The notes below the pieces were generated by a model. It was not told where the DNA came from. It made no database searches and saw only the letters and a list, made by a program, of their open reading frames with translations. Below, in pieces: positions 51,807 to 61,325 of a stretch of DNA of 64,000 bases; position 1 is the stretch's first letter; the number at the start of each line of letters is the position of its first letter. Made by a program: the position numbers and the translations under genes. Origin of the DNA: Vreelandella aquamarina (GTDB lineage Bacteria > Pseudomonadota > Gammaproteobacteria > Pseudomonadales > Halomonadaceae); the NCBI RefSeq assembly GCF_020075495.1, contig NZ_JABYQT010000012.1, positions 22,116 through 86,115 of the forward strand. The letters run 5' to 3'.

Positions 51807-53795
51807 ATGAAAGCCATCATTTTTGCGTATCACAATTTCGGCTGCGTGGGCCTCCAGAGTGTACTGGACAGCGGTATCGAAATCGCCGCCATTTTTACCC
51901 ATGTGGACGATGCCAGCGAAAACGTCTTTTTTGGCTCGGTCGCCAAACTGGCCGCCCAGCACGGTATCCCTGTGCATGCGCCGGAAAACGTCAATCATCC
52001 GATCTGGATCGACAAGATCCGCATGATGCAGCCGGACATCATCTTCTCCTTTTATTATCGCCATCTGATCTGTCAGGAAATACTTGATATCGCCGAACGT
52101 GGAGGCTTCAACCTGCACGGCTCGCTGCTGCCGGCCTATCGTGGGCGCGCGCCGATCAACTGGGCGCTCGTCAATGGCGAAAAGGAAACCGGCCTGACGC
52201 TGCATCGCATGACCCGCCAGGCCGATGCTGGCGACATCTTTTATCAAAAACGCCTTGCCATCAGCGACGCCGATGACGCCGCGACGCTGCACCAGCGCAT
52301 GGTCGTTCTGGCACGGGAGATGCTCAATGAAGCGCTGCCGGAACTGATCAATCACCGGCTGGTGCCGGTGGCGCAGGATGAAGCAAAAGCCAGCACCTTC
52401 CCGCGGCGTACGCCTGAAGATGGCGAGCTTGACTGGTCACGTGATGCTCGCAGCCTTTTCGACCTGGTGCGTGCGGTGACTGAACCCTATCCAGGGGCGT
52501 TTACCTTCATGGGTGAGCGCAAGATCACGATCTGGAAGGCAAGACCAAACCAGCAGCAGCATGACGTGAAGCCCGGTACCATCGTCTCCCTTTCTCCCCT
52601 GACGATTGCCTGCGGTCAGGGGGCACTGATCGTGGATGCCGCGCAGAGCGAGCAGGGGCTTTATTTGAGCGGTGAGCGGTTGGTCGCCGAACTTCATTTG
52701 GCTCTCGGCATGCGCTTTGGGCCGTCTGCCAGTAGTCTGCTGGTCAAGAAGAAACATACCCGGGTACTGATTCTGGGGGCCAATGGCTTCATCGGCACTC
52801 ATCTGACGCGACGTTTGCTCAAGGAAGACACGTACTCCGTATACGCCATGGACGTCAGCGCCAGTCAGATTGCAGAGTTCCTTCCCCATCCCAATTTCCA
52901 CTTCGTGGAAGGGGATATCACCATTCATAACGAATGGATCGAGTATCAGATCAAGAAGTGCGATGTGGTGCTGCCGCTGGTGGCCATCGCCACGCCGATT
53001 GAATACACGCGTAATCCGCTGCGGGTGTTTGAGCTCGATTTCGAAGAAAACCTTAAGATTGTGCGCAGCTGTGTGAAGTACAAAAAACGGGTCATCTTCC
53101 CCTCGACGTCCGAGGTGTACGGCATGTGCACCGATGAAGCCTTTGACGAGGATACTTCACCGCTGATCGTGGGCCCCATTAACCGCCAGCGCTGGATCTA
53201 TTCGGTCTCCAAGCAACTGCTGGATCGGGTGATCTGGGCCTATGGCATCAAGGAGGGGCTGAAATTCACCCTGTTTCGTCCCTTCAACTGGATGGGGTCT
53301 CACCTGGATAGCCTGGGCTCTGCCCGAATCGGTTCCAGTCGCGCCATCACGCAGCTCATTCTCAACCTGGTGGAAGGAACGCCCATCAATCTTATCGATG
53401 GTGGCGAGCAAAAGCGCTGCTTTACCGATATATCCGATGCCATCGAGGCCCTCTTTCGCATCGTGGAAAACACCGACGGTGTCTGCGATGGGCAGATCAT
53501 CAATATCGGGGCACCGGAGAACGAAGCCAGCATCAAGGAGTTGGCCGAAAGCCTGGTCGCTCGGTTTGAACGGCATCCGCTGCGCGATCAGTTTCCGCCC
53601 TTTGCCGGCTACAACCTCATGGAAAGCAGCGCCTATTATGGCGATGGCTATCAGGACGTTCAGCACCGTCAGCCCTGCATTCGCAATGCAAAGAGGATAC
53701 TTGACTGGGAGCCGTCCACCCATTTCGAGACAACCATCGAACAAACACTGGATTTCTTTCTGAAAGAAGCATTGGAAGAACACGCTCATGGTTAA
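51807..53795 (+). CDS. arnA: Bifunctional UDP-L-Ara4N formyltransferase/UDP-glucuronate decarboxylase
   Basis: A 662-aa fusion. The N-terminal formyltransferase (about 1-305) has the catalytic Asn/His in [20 protein letters not shown] and the Asp in [13 protein letters not shown]. The C-terminal oxidative decarboxylase (about 315-660) has the NAD-binding [19 protein letters not shown] and the Tyr/Lys pair in [16 protein letters not shown]. Length matches enteric ArnA (about 660). It supplies both ends of the Ara4N pathway. The ribosome binding site is weak, so coupling to arnC 13 bp upstream is likely. Confidence 0.97.
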   Translation: MKAIIFAYHNFGCVGLQSVLDSGIEIAAIFTHVDDASENVFFGSVAKLAAQHGIPVHAPENVNHPIWIDKIRMMQPDIIFSFYYRHLICQEILDIAERGGFNLHGSLLPAYRGRAPINWALVNGEKETGLTLHRMTRQADAGDIFYQKRLAISDADDAATLHQRMVVLAREMLNEALPELINHRLVPVAQDEAKASTFPRRTPEDGELDWSRDARSLFDLVRAVTEPYPGAFTFMGERKITIWKARPNQQQHDVKPGTIVSLSPLTIACGQGALIVDAAQSEQGLYLSGERLVAELHLALGMRFGPSASSLLVKKKHTRVLILGANGFIGTHLTRRLLKEDTYSVYAMDVSASQIAEFLPHPNFHFVEGDITIHNEWIEYQIKKCDVVLPLVAIATPIEYTRNPLRVFELDFEENLKIVRSCVKYKKRVIFPSTSEVYGMCTDEAFDEDTSPLIVGPINRQRWIYSVSKQLLDRVIWAYGIKEGLKFTLFRPFNWMGSHLDSLGSARIGSSRAITQLILNLVEGTPINLIDGGEQKRCFTDISDAIEALFRIVENTDGVCDGQIINIGAPENEASIKELAESLVARFERHPLRDQFPPFAGYNLMESSAYYGDGYQDVQHRQPCIRNAKRILDWEPSTHFETTIEQTLDFFLKEALEEHAHG

Positions 53796-54699
53796 GCAGC
53801 CTATACCGGTAGGTCTGCGTATCGACGTGGACACCTACCGAGGTACCTTGAAAGGCGTTCCCCGGCTGCTGGACATGCTGGCGCGCCATGACATTACCGC
53901 CTCCTTTTTCTTTACGGTAGGCCCTGACAACATGGGGCGCCATCTGTGGCGGTTATTGCGTCCGGCCTTTCTCAAAAAGATGCTGCGTTCCAATGCCAGA
54001 AGCCTCTACGGCTACGACATTCTGTTCAAGGGAACGTTGCCTTGGCCGGGGCCGGATATCGGCCAGAAGCTTGGTCATCTGATTCAGCAGGCTCATTATC
54101 TGCAGCACGAAATTGGCCTGCATGCCTGGGATCATCACAAGTGGCAGACCCGGATCGACAGGATGTCAGCCGACGAGCTGCACCGAGAGATCGAGCGGGG
54201 CTATCGGCGTCTCGAGATGCTGTTGGGTGAACGCGTGAGTTGCAGTGCCGTGGCGGGCTGGCGCTGCAATCCGGCAACGCTTGCCCAAAAGGAAACGTTT
54301 GATTTTCGCTATAACAGTGATTGCCGGGGCGATGCCATCTTCATGCCGAAGGGCAAAAGGACGCCCCAGATTCCCGTTACCCTGCCGACCTATGACGAAG
54401 TAATCGGCCAGAACGGCATCACCGACGAGAATTACAACCAGTATATTCTTGACGCTATCAACCCCAATGGGCTGAACGTTTATACGATCCATGCCGAGGC
54501 AGAAGGCATTGCCTGTGCGTCCCTGTTCGAAAAATTCCTGTTGATGGCTGCCGAGCGTCATATCAAGTTCGTCCCGCTAGGGGCGCTGTTGCCGCAGGAT
54601 AGCGAGCATCTTCCCACAGGCACGATAGAAGCGGTCGAGATACCCGGCCGTGAAGGTTGGGTTGCCCGCCACTCCTCTCTCTCTTCGAGGAGCCGGTAA
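53788..54699 (+). CDS. arnD: Undecaprenyl-phosphate-Ara4FN deformylase
   Basis: A 303-aa NodB-type polysaccharide deacetylase family member that removes the formyl group from the lipid-linked sugar. The metal/catalytic Asp lies in [17 protein letters not shown], the metal histidines in [13 protein letters not shown], and a further family block is [16 protein letters not shown]. It overlaps arnA by 8 bp and ends three bases before arnT. Confidence 0.96.
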   Translation: MVKQPIPVGLRIDVDTYRGTLKGVPRLLDMLARHDITASFFFTVGPDNMGRHLWRLLRPAFLKKMLRSNARSLYGYDILFKGTLPWPGPDIGQKLGHLIQQAHYLQHEIGLHAWDHHKWQTRIDRMSADELHREIERGYRRLEMLLGERVSCSAVAGWRCNPATLAQKETFDFRYNSDCRGDAIFMPKGKRTPQIPVTLPTYDEVIGQNGITDENYNQYILDAINPNGLNVYTIHAEAEGIACASLFEKFLLMAAERHIKFVPLGALLPQDSEHLPTGTIEAVEIPGREGWVARHSSLSSRSR

Positions 54700-54701
54700 A
54701 C

Positions 54702-56354
54702 ATGAACAAGTTGCAAAAGCCTGCCGGGTGGGCACTGATAATAAGCTACTTCGTGTTGACGTACCTGTTGACGCTCCATGTGCCGGCCCTGTGGTCTCCT
54801 GATGAGCTGCGCTACGCTGAGATATCTCGAGAGCTCCTGGCCACCCGTGACTGGGTCGTGCCGCATTTCAACGGGCTTTTCTACTTTGAAAAGCCGATCA
54901 TGGGCTACTGGCTCAATGCCATCGCTCAGATGATATTTGGCCAGACCAATTTTGCGGTCAGGTTCATGTCATCGCTTTCCGTCCTGGGAAGCGCGCTCTG
55001 TATCATGTTCATGGTGAGGCGTGTATTTGGCCGGACGCAAGCGTACCTGTCGGTCGGTGTCTATCTCAGCTTTTTCATCGTGATTGCAGTCGGCACCTTC
55101 AGTGTCCTCGACAGTTTCCTGACCTTTTGGCTTACGCTCACTTTCGTGGCGTTTTACATGGCGTTGGAGGCCGTTTCCCAGCGCCAGCGGTGTCTTTTCT
55201 ATCTGCTGGCCGGCATGGGTTGCGGTGGCGCCTTTTTGACCAAGGGCTTTCTGGCACTGGCATTGCCTTTTATGGTGGTCGTGGCTTACGCCATCCTGCA
55301 GCACCAGTTCAGGCAGTTGATGGTGTATGGTTGGCTAAGCGTGGCGAGTGCGCTCACCGTAACGCTCCCCTGGGCGATAGCCGTCCACCTGCGAGCGCCG
55401 GACTTCTGGCACTATTTCTTCTGGGTCGAGCATATTCATCGGTTCTTCTCGAACGAAGCCCAGCATGTCTCTCCGGTGTGGTTCTTCGTGCCGGTCATGC
55501 TGCTGGCATTGATGCCCTGGACGTTTCTGACGCTACCGGCCTTTCGTCATCTGCGCACCTCATTGGCGCTACCCGCAGTGCGCTATACGCTGCTATGGGC
55601 GGTGTTACCCTTCATCTTCTTTTCACTGTCACGGGGCAAGCTTGCCACCTATATCCTGCCGTGCATGGCGCCGTTGGCCATTTTGATAACCCATGGCTTG
55701 ATCTGGGCCTTTGAGCATAAGAAAGAGACGTTAAGGCACCTTTGCCTCATGCATGCTGGCCTGATGATGGCCATTGCACTGGTCGCGCTTATCGCCTTTT
55801 TGCTGGGTTTTTTGCCCTTTGGGCCCGGCGAAGGCTACAAGCTGGGATTGTTGGTGGTGTCGATGCTTCTTTGGAGTGGCTGTATCGTTCTGGCCGGCCG
55901 GTGTACTCACATAGGGGCATTTTTCGTAGGGCATATGCTGGCGCCGGTTGCCTTATTTACGGTAATTGGCTTTGTTCTTCCGGATCGCGTGACCGATGCC
56001 AAACAGCCCCAGTGGCTCATCGAGAAAGTGGCTCCCCATGTAGACGACGATACGGTTCTGGTGGCGGATTATCCCACCATCATGTCGGCGTTTAACTGGT
56101 ACCTGAGAAGAGACGATGTGTACTTGCTGGGGCAAAAGGGCGAGGTGTCCTACGGTCTGGGTTATGCCGATTCCCAACATCGATTTATTGAATACGAAGC
56201 GCTCGGCGCCTTTATCCTCGAAAAGCGCCAACACCACGCTATCGCGGTCGAGTTTCGTACATCGACGACGTTTGAAACGCCGCTTCCCCCACATGATCGA
56301 ATCATCGAGCTGGGGCCTTACAAGGTACTGTTTTTCGATAGGAAAACCTCTTGA
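54702..56354 (+). CDS. arnT: Lipid A 4-amino-4-deoxy-L-arabinose transferase
   Basis: A 550-aa GT83 membrane enzyme, the same length as E. coli ArnT, with about a dozen hydrophobic segments. The first periplasmic loop has WSPDELRYAEISRELL and DWVVPHFNGLFYFEKPIMGYW, containing the conserved acidic residues. It moves Ara4N from undecaprenyl phosphate to lipid A on the periplasmic side and gives resistance to polymyxin-like peptides. Start 54702 has GAGGAG ten bases upstream and follows the arnD stop by two bases; an earlier ATG at 54657 would overlap arnD. Confidence 0.96.
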   Translation: MNKLQKPAGWALIISYFVLTYLLTLHVPALWSPDELRYAEISRELLATRDWVVPHFNGLFYFEKPIMGYWLNAIAQMIFGQTNFAVRFMSSLSVLGSALCIMFMVRRVFGRTQAYLSVGVYLSFFIVIAVGTFSVLDSFLTFWLTLTFVAFYMALEAVSQRQRCLFYLLAGMGCGGAFLTKGFLALALPFMVVVAYAILQHQFRQLMVYGWLSVASALTVTLPWAIAVHLRAPDFWHYFFWVEHIHRFFSNEAQHVSPVWFFVPVMLLALMPWTFLTLPAFRHLRTSLALPAVRYTLLWAVLPFIFFSLSRGKLATYILPCMAPLAILITHGLIWAFEHKKETLRHLCLMHAGLMMAIALVALIAFLLGFLPFGPGEGYKLGLLVVSMLLWSGCIVLAGRCTHIGAFFVGHMLAPVALFTVIGFVLPDRVTDAKQPQWLIEKVAPHVDDDTVLVADYPTIMSAFNWYLRRDDVYLLGQKGEVSYGLGYADSQHRFIEYEALGAFILEKRQHHAIAVEFRTSTTFETPLPPHDRIIELGPYKVLFFDRKTS

Positions 56355-56704
56355 ATACCGCCATTGTCTTCAGTATTTCGCTGCTCGCAAGCGCATGCAG
56401 CCATTACTGGCAAAAGCGGTCGGCGCTTCATTTCGCCCGTTACCCTGACCATTCGCTAGGGAGAAAGTTGGTCTGTCAGCCGTTGATGCTGGCGATCTTC
56501 TTTCTTCTGTTGAGTGCCATCGCCTGGCTTTACGTGCTGCGGGACTGGAGCGTGTCGGTGGCCTATCCGATGCTGAGTCTCAACCTGATCATCATGCTGT
56601 TGATATCACGCTTCAGCTTTGGCGAACCGGTATCATCTCACCACTGGGTTGGCTGCGTACTCATCGGGCTGGGGATTTTACTGGTGGCGGTGTCTGCAAC
56701 ATGA
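56351..56704 (+). CDS. arnE: Ara4N-undecaprenyl-phosphate flippase subunit ArnE
   Basis: A 117-aa small-multidrug-resistance-like membrane protein with four helices. The motif VSVAYPMLSLNLIIMLL and the late EPVSSHHWVGCVLIGLGIL match ArnE. It uses a TTG start at 56351 overlapping the arnT stop, which signals translational coupling and low initiation. With ArnF it is thought to flip the lipid-linked sugar across the inner membrane. Confidence 0.93.
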   Translation: MNTAIVFSISLLASACSHYWQKRSALHFARYPDHSLGRKLVCQPLMLAIFFLLLSAIAWLYVLRDWSVSVAYPMLSLNLIIMLLISRFSFGEPVSSHHWVGCVLIGLGILLVAVSAT

Positions 56705-57135
56705 ACAGACAAAGAGGAGCAGGCAGCATTGCACTCATATTGATGAGCGTGTGTCTGGTATCGGTGGCCCAGCTTGCCATGAAGTGGGGTATGAGCACGC
56801 TGGCACTGGAGGGCTTCCACCCGAGTGATACGGTTACCTGGGACGCGGTCTTGCGCCACGGCTGGCCCTCTCTTGTATCTGTGGTGGCCGGGCTTGGCTG
56901 CTATGCCCTGTCGATGCTGTGCTGGGGGATGGCGCTCAAAAAGGTGCCGCTGAGCATGGCTTACCCCTTCTTGAGCCTGAGCTATGTACTGGTCTATATC
57001 GGCTCTCTGTTTCTACCGGGTATTGCCGAGCACTTTTCCTGGCTGAAGCTCTGGGGAATTGCGTTGATCCTGGCCGGGGTGGCCGTTACCTTTCATGGCG
57101 GTCTTCGGTCTACCCGCCAGACAGCCGGCATGTAA
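56701..57135 (+). CDS. arnF: Ara4N-undecaprenyl-phosphate flippase subunit ArnF
   Basis: A 144-aa four-helix membrane protein, the partner of ArnE. SVAQLAMKWGMSTLAL, GMALKKVPLSMAYPFLSLSYVLVYIGSLFLP (in two parts) and the C-terminal LWGIALILAGVAVTF correspond to enteric ArnF. Its ATG overlaps the arnE stop (ATGA). Last gene of arnBCADTEF. The 125 bp that follow, up to the convergent glycosyltransferase, show no clear intrinsic terminator. Confidence 0.94.
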   Translation: MNRQRGAGSIALILMSVCLVSVAQLAMKWGMSTLALEGFHPSDTVTWDAVLRHGWPSLVSVVAGLGCYALSMLCWGMALKKVPLSMAYPFLSLSYVLVYIGSLFLPGIAEHFSWLKLWGIALILAGVAVTFHGGLRSTRQTAGM

Positions 57136-57260
57136 CAAGCGCACGTCATGACGATCATGAGCCAATGAGCAAGCAACGAAACGGGCTTGCCGAACCCAGG
57201 CTGGCTGAAAAGGGCATGATAGTAATGCAATACCGATGAGTACCGTTGGCACTGCGAGGC

Positions 57261-58136
57261 TCAACCGTAGCGAGCGCTGCCCGGCAGGCGTGCCGCGGCA
57301 ATTTCTGCATGAGTGGGGTGCCTGATGATCTCGACCCTTGTTGATGTCGGCGACCAGCGAATGGCGCCGGCTTGCTGGAACTGATCAAGCCAATACTCCA
57401 TGCACCACTGCTTCCAGCGCCCATGAAAGCGCCGCGCGTTGGCAATGATGGCTTCGAAATGGGGCCAGGGCGGGGCGTACATGGCGTGATGCTGATGCCA
57501 GGCAAGGGCGCCGCCCACCCAGTAGAGCGGCACCTGGGCCGCTGCCAGGCGCCAGGCGTAGTCGGTCTCTTCGCCGCCATAGCCCTGGTAGCCTTCGTCC
57601 ATGCCGCCGGCGCGCTGGTGGTCCCGGCGCATCAGGGCAAAGGAGAGTCCCCAGAGGTTGCCGTGGTCGGGCTCGCCACGTATCTCGTCTTCCTCCAAGG
57701 CCGGGCGCGCCGGGTGGCGCTCGCCAAGCGTGGCCAGGCGCGCGAGATCCAGCGTGCCGTCTTCGTGGCGGCGCACCGCGTCGGCGGGCAGGTAGTGGAC
57801 TTCGCCGATATACAGCGCGGGCCTGGCGGCAAGCGCGTCATGGTAGCGGGCCACCAGCCTGGGGGAGGCGATGCAGTCGACGTCCAGAAAGACCAGCGCC
57901 TCAAACGCCGCGGCATTGACCGCGGCGTTGCGCGCCTTGGCCAGCGGCAGGGCCTCGCCTTCCACCATGACATGACGGACGGGAAAGCGCGTTTCGGGAA
58001 GCCCGGTTTCCGGTTCTTCCTGCATCCAGGCGATGACCAGCTCGTCCGGGCAGTGCGTCTGGGCATCGAGGCTCAGCATCAGATTGACCAGATGGTCGCG
58101 GCGGTGTCTGACCAGCGTCAGGGCGCTTACCTTCAT
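57261..58136 (-). CDS. GT2-family glycosyltransferase
   Basis: A 291-aa soluble GT-A glycosyltransferase. The N-terminal strand MKVSALTLVRHRRDHLVNL, the DXD-like VFLDVDCIASP and the acceptor-site block GYGGEETDYAWRL (ED-type motif) are clear. The motif GLSFALMRRD and the C-terminal domain resemble galactosyltransferase-like GT2/GT27 members. Start 58136 has GGGAGG seven bases upstream and overlaps the stop of the sucrose-phosphate synthase (ATGA), so it is coupled to that gene; the frame to 58205 lies wholly inside it. It may use a sucrose- or hexose-derived acceptor, but this is only suggested by position. Confidence 0.9.
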   Translation of the reverse strand: MKVSALTLVRHRRDHLVNLMLSLDAQTHCPDELVIAWMQEEPETGLPETRFPVRHVMVEGEALPLAKARNAAVNAAAFEALVFLDVDCIASPRLVARYHDALAARPALYIGEVHYLPADAVRRHEDGTLDLARLATLGERHPARPALEEDEIRGEPDHGNLWGLSFALMRRDHQRAGGMDEGYQGYGGEETDYAWRLAAAQVPLYWVGGALAWHQHHAMYAPPWPHFEAIIANARRFHGRWKQWCMEYWLDQFQQAGAIRWSPTSTRVEIIRHPTHAEIAAARLPGSARYG

Positions 58137-60217
58137 GCCACGCCTCCCATCTTCCGGCGCTGTTGAAAGTGCTGCACGCCTTCGATGATGCCCTGGGCGT
58201 GGCACGCTCGCGCGGTGTAGACATGCGCCATGTCCGGGCCATCCAGTAGGCCATCGCAGTGGTTGGCAACCGCGATGGAGCAGGGCACCGAGCGCAGCAT
58301 GTCCAGGTCGTTGCCGGAGTCACCTGCCGCGTAGAGCGACTGGCGGTCAATCTCGAGGCGCTGGCGCACGTACTCGACAGCCTGTCCCTTGGAGGCTTCC
58401 ACGGGCAGAACATCCACATAGCGCTCATGGCTTTGAATCACCGTGGCTGCCAGGCCGCATTTCTTCAGGTGCGCCTGGATGCGCGCCATCAGCGTCGGGT
58501 CGCCATCGCTGAAGTAGCTGAGCTTGTGGCGGCGCTGCTCGAGCGGGCCCTGGGGTGTCAGTTCGGGCATATCACTCAAGGCTTGCGCGACGGCCTCCTT
58601 CTGCCAGCGGCAGTCGATGCGCGCCGACCAGGCGGTGTCCTGCTGGTAGGTCACGCCGTTGGCGGTGCGGTAGTAGATCTCCGAGCCGACCGAAGAAATG
58701 ATCACCTGAGGGTAGGGGATGCCGGCCTGCTCGAGAATCGACAGCGCGCTGTGAAAACTGCGCCCGGTGGCCACGCCGAAGCCGAGGGTGGGCTGGGCTT
58801 CATACCACCGGGTAAAGGCGCGAATGCCGTCGGGCGAGCCGGTCAGGGTGTTGTCGATATCGCAGATCAGCAGCGCCTGGGGCTGTAGGGGGGGCTGTTC
58901 AGGCTGGCTCAATCGAGCAAGAAGGTCGTGGTAGTACTCGGCATGGCGCTGCCAGTCGTAGGCCTTGACGGCCTCGCGGCCGTTGGCGGCCATGCGCTGC
59001 CAGCGCTCGGGATTCTGGAACAGATCAAGCGCCTGGTGAATGATGGCATCGGTGTGGCGTGGGTTGATGAGTACGCCGTTGCCGCACTGCTCGATGATGT
59101 CGCTGGGGCCGCCGCTGTCGGTGGCAATCAGGGGCAGGCCCGCGGCCGAAGCCTCCAGCAGGGTCAGCCCGAAGGGTTCGTTGAGCGCCGGGTTGATGAA
59201 TACCCCGCCCCGCTCGCGGGCCCAGGCGTAAAGCGCGGGAATATCGTCAGGCGCGTGGTGCTTGGGGTAGGCCACGTGGCCGTAAAGGTTGTAGTCATCG
59301 ATCAGCGTCAAGAGCTCGTGAAGGTTGTCGGCAAGCTCGGGTTCCAGCGCGTCAATCTGATCGCGTACGCCCGCCACGACCACCAGGTTGGCACACTGCT
59401 GCAGCGCCTTGCTCTGCCCGTAGGCGGTCACCAGCGCCGCCAGGTTCTTGCGCGTCACCGGACGGGCGATGGCCAGCAGTACGGGCTTGTCGAGGTCCTG
59501 CAGGAAGGGCCGCATCATGGCGTCCACGGCAGGTGTGGAGGTGGCGCGGGTAAAATCCTCCAGGTGGCTGCCGGGCGGAATCACGCGGATACGGCCAGTA
59601 TCGTAGTGCAGGTAGTCGGCGTACTGCACCTCGGCTTCATCGCGGGAGCTTGCGATGATCAGCGTGGCATCGCGAATAGCGCGCTCTTCAAAGGCGATGC
59701 GGCGCTGCAGAGTCTGTTGCGTTTCCGCGTCCAGGCTTGATTGACCGTCGGCCAGGCACTTCAGCTTGCAGCGCCCCAGCGAATGGGCCGTGAACACGAA
59801 CGCAATACCGTGGCGGGCGCCGATCTCCGCGGCTACCTCGCCGGCATCGGCATAGTGGGCATGCAGGGCATCGGGCAGCCTGGGCAAATGTGCCAGCCAC
59901 TGCTCGAAAGCCGTGATGAACGAGGGCAATTCCTGCCACAGCGCTTCCTTGGCAAGGTAGTCGGGGTTATCGGTCGGCAGGCGCACCAGGGTGATCTTGG
60001 GGCTGATTACCTCGACCGGGCAGGTATAGTCTACCTTGCTAAACTCACACTTAAAGGCACGGGTCACCAGGGTGATCCGCTCGATGGCCGGGTCCTGCTC
60101 GGAGGCTTCGACCAGTTCCAGCAGGTAGCGGATATGCCCGCCGGTATCCGCCGTGATGCCGTATTCGATATCGCTGCCACGCAGGCAGCCCTGTAAGGCC
60201 AGATGTACGATATGCAT
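58133..60217 (-). CDS. Sucrose-phosphate synthase fused to a HAD phosphatase domain
   Basis: A 694-aa bifunctional enzyme. Residues 1-430 are a GT4 synthase: GITADTGGHIRYLLELVEA, FTAHSLGRCKL, LLAIARPVTRKNL and the donor-site FINPALNEPFGLTLLEASA with EX7E. Residues about 445-690 are a HAD-IIB phosphatase: DIDNTLTGSPDG holds the nucleophile and general acid, and AAGDSGNDLDML the metal site. This is the layout of sucrose-phosphate synthases with an attached sucrose-phosphatase domain, so UDP-glucose plus fructose 6-phosphate to sucrose is likely; a related glycosyl phosphate cannot be ruled out. Sucrose would serve as an osmoprotectant. Confidence 0.88.
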   Translation of the reverse strand: MHIVHLALQGCLRGSDIEYGITADTGGHIRYLLELVEASEQDPAIERITLVTRAFKCEFSKVDYTCPVEVISPKITLVRLPTDNPDYLAKEALWQELPSFITAFEQWLAHLPRLPDALHAHYADAGEVAAEIGARHGIAFVFTAHSLGRCKLKCLADGQSSLDAETQQTLQRRIAFEERAIRDATLIIASSRDEAEVQYADYLHYDTGRIRVIPPGSHLEDFTRATSTPAVDAMMRPFLQDLDKPVLLAIARPVTRKNLAALVTAYGQSKALQQCANLVVVAGVRDQIDALEPELADNLHELLTLIDDYNLYGHVAYPKHHAPDDIPALYAWARERGGVFINPALNEPFGLTLLEASAAGLPLIATDSGGPSDIIEQCGNGVLINPRHTDAIIHQALDLFQNPERWQRMAANGREAVKAYDWQRHAEYYHDLLARLSQPEQPPLQPQALLICDIDNTLTGSPDGIRAFTRWYEAQPTLGFGVATGRSFHSALSILEQAGIPYPQVIISSVGSEIYYRTANGVTYQQDTAWSARIDCRWQKEAVAQALSDMPELTPQGPLEQRRHKLSYFSDGDPTLMARIQAHLKKCGLAATVIQSHERYVDVLPVEASKGQAVEYVRQRLEIDRQSLYAAGDSGNDLDMLRSVPCSIAVANHCDGLLDGPDMAHVYTARACHAQGIIEGVQHFQQRRKMGGVA

Positions 60218-60257
60218 GTCGTGAATTCCTTTTCACCGGATAGGGTGCACCCAATCT

Positions 60258-61325
60258 ATGCCCCAGAAAAAGCGTATACGCATTGCCCAGGTTGCGCCCG
60301 TTATCTTTCCAACGCCGCCGGTCGATAATGGCGGCACCGAGCGCATCGTGTTCGATCTCACCGAAGCGTTGGTGGCCATGGGCCACGAGGTCACGCTGAT
60401 TGCCCCTTCTGACAGCCAGACGCGCGCGCGCCATCTGGCAACCTCGCCAAGCCTTTACCGCTGGCAGCAAGTGCATGACAACGTGCCGCCGGGCGTGCCG
60501 GGCGTGCTCGAAGCGCTGGTACTTGAGCGTTTGCGCCAGCATCTCGACGAGTTCGACATCATTCACTGCCACGGCGAGTTCTGCCATGCGGCGGTGCTGG
60601 GCGAGCGGCGCCACCACAGTGTGACCACCGTTCACTGGCGGGTGGACGAGCTTGACCGTCAGCTTTTTTTCGAAGGCTTTCCCGACCTGCCGGTGGCCTC
60701 CATCTCGAACGCTCAAGGCGCTGCACTGCCTGAACGCAATCACCTGGGTACGGTTTACCATGGCCTGGACGCGCAACGCTTTAACTTAAGTAAAGGTTCC
60801 GGTGGTTATCTGGCCTTCATTGGCCGCATGACCGACCAGAAACGCCCTGATCGGGCCATCGAGGTGGCGCGCGCCACGGGCTATCCGCTGCGCCTGGCCG
60901 GCGGTATCGATGTGGGTAACCCTGGCTGGTTCGACCACCACGTAGCACCGCAACTCGATGAGCGCATCCAGCACGTGGGGGTGGTCAACGACCATCAGAA
61001 GCAGAGTTTTCTGGGCGAGGCGGCGGCGCTGCTGTTTCCCATCGACTGGCCGGAACCCTTTGGGCTGGTGATGATCGAGGCGATGGCCTGCGGCACGCCG
61101 GTCATCGCCTGGCGTAACGGCTCGGTGGAGGAAATCATCGAGGAGGGCGTCAGCGGTTTTGTGGTCGACTCCCACGAAGAGGCGGTGGCGGCGGTCAAAC
61201 GCCTGCCAACGCTTGACCGCCAGCGCGTTCGCCAGGCGTTTCTGGAGCGCTTCACCGCCACGCGCATGGCCGAGGATTATGTCGCGCTTTACGAGCAGCT
61301 GCTGGCGAATACGGCCGCGTCATAG
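60258..61325 (+). CDS. GT4-family glycosyltransferase
   Basis: A 355-aa retaining glycosyltransferase. It begins RIRIAQVAPVIFPTPPVDNG and GGTERIVFDLTEALVAMGHEV, and carries GYLAFIGRMTDQKRPDRAIE and the EX7E motif in WPEPFGLVMIEAMACGTPV. No membrane helix. Only 40 bp separate it from the divergent sucrose-phosphate synthase, so the two probably share a control region; a joint role in soluble sugar or glycoside synthesis is inferred. The stop overlaps the convergent MFS gene by six bases. Confidence 0.9.
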   Translation: MPQKKRIRIAQVAPVIFPTPPVDNGGTERIVFDLTEALVAMGHEVTLIAPSDSQTRARHLATSPSLYRWQQVHDNVPPGVPGVLEALVLERLRQHLDEFDIIHCHGEFCHAAVLGERRHHSVTTVHWRVDELDRQLFFEGFPDLPVASISNAQGAALPERNHLGTVYHGLDAQRFNLSKGSGGYLAFIGRMTDQKRPDRAIEVARATGYPLRLAGGIDVGNPGWFDHHVAPQLDERIQHVGVVNDHQKQSFLGEAAALLFPIDWPEPFGLVMIEAMACGTPVIAWRNGSVEEIIEEGVSGFVVDSHEEAVAAVKRLPTLDRQRVRQAFLERFTATRMAEDYVALYEQLLANTAAS

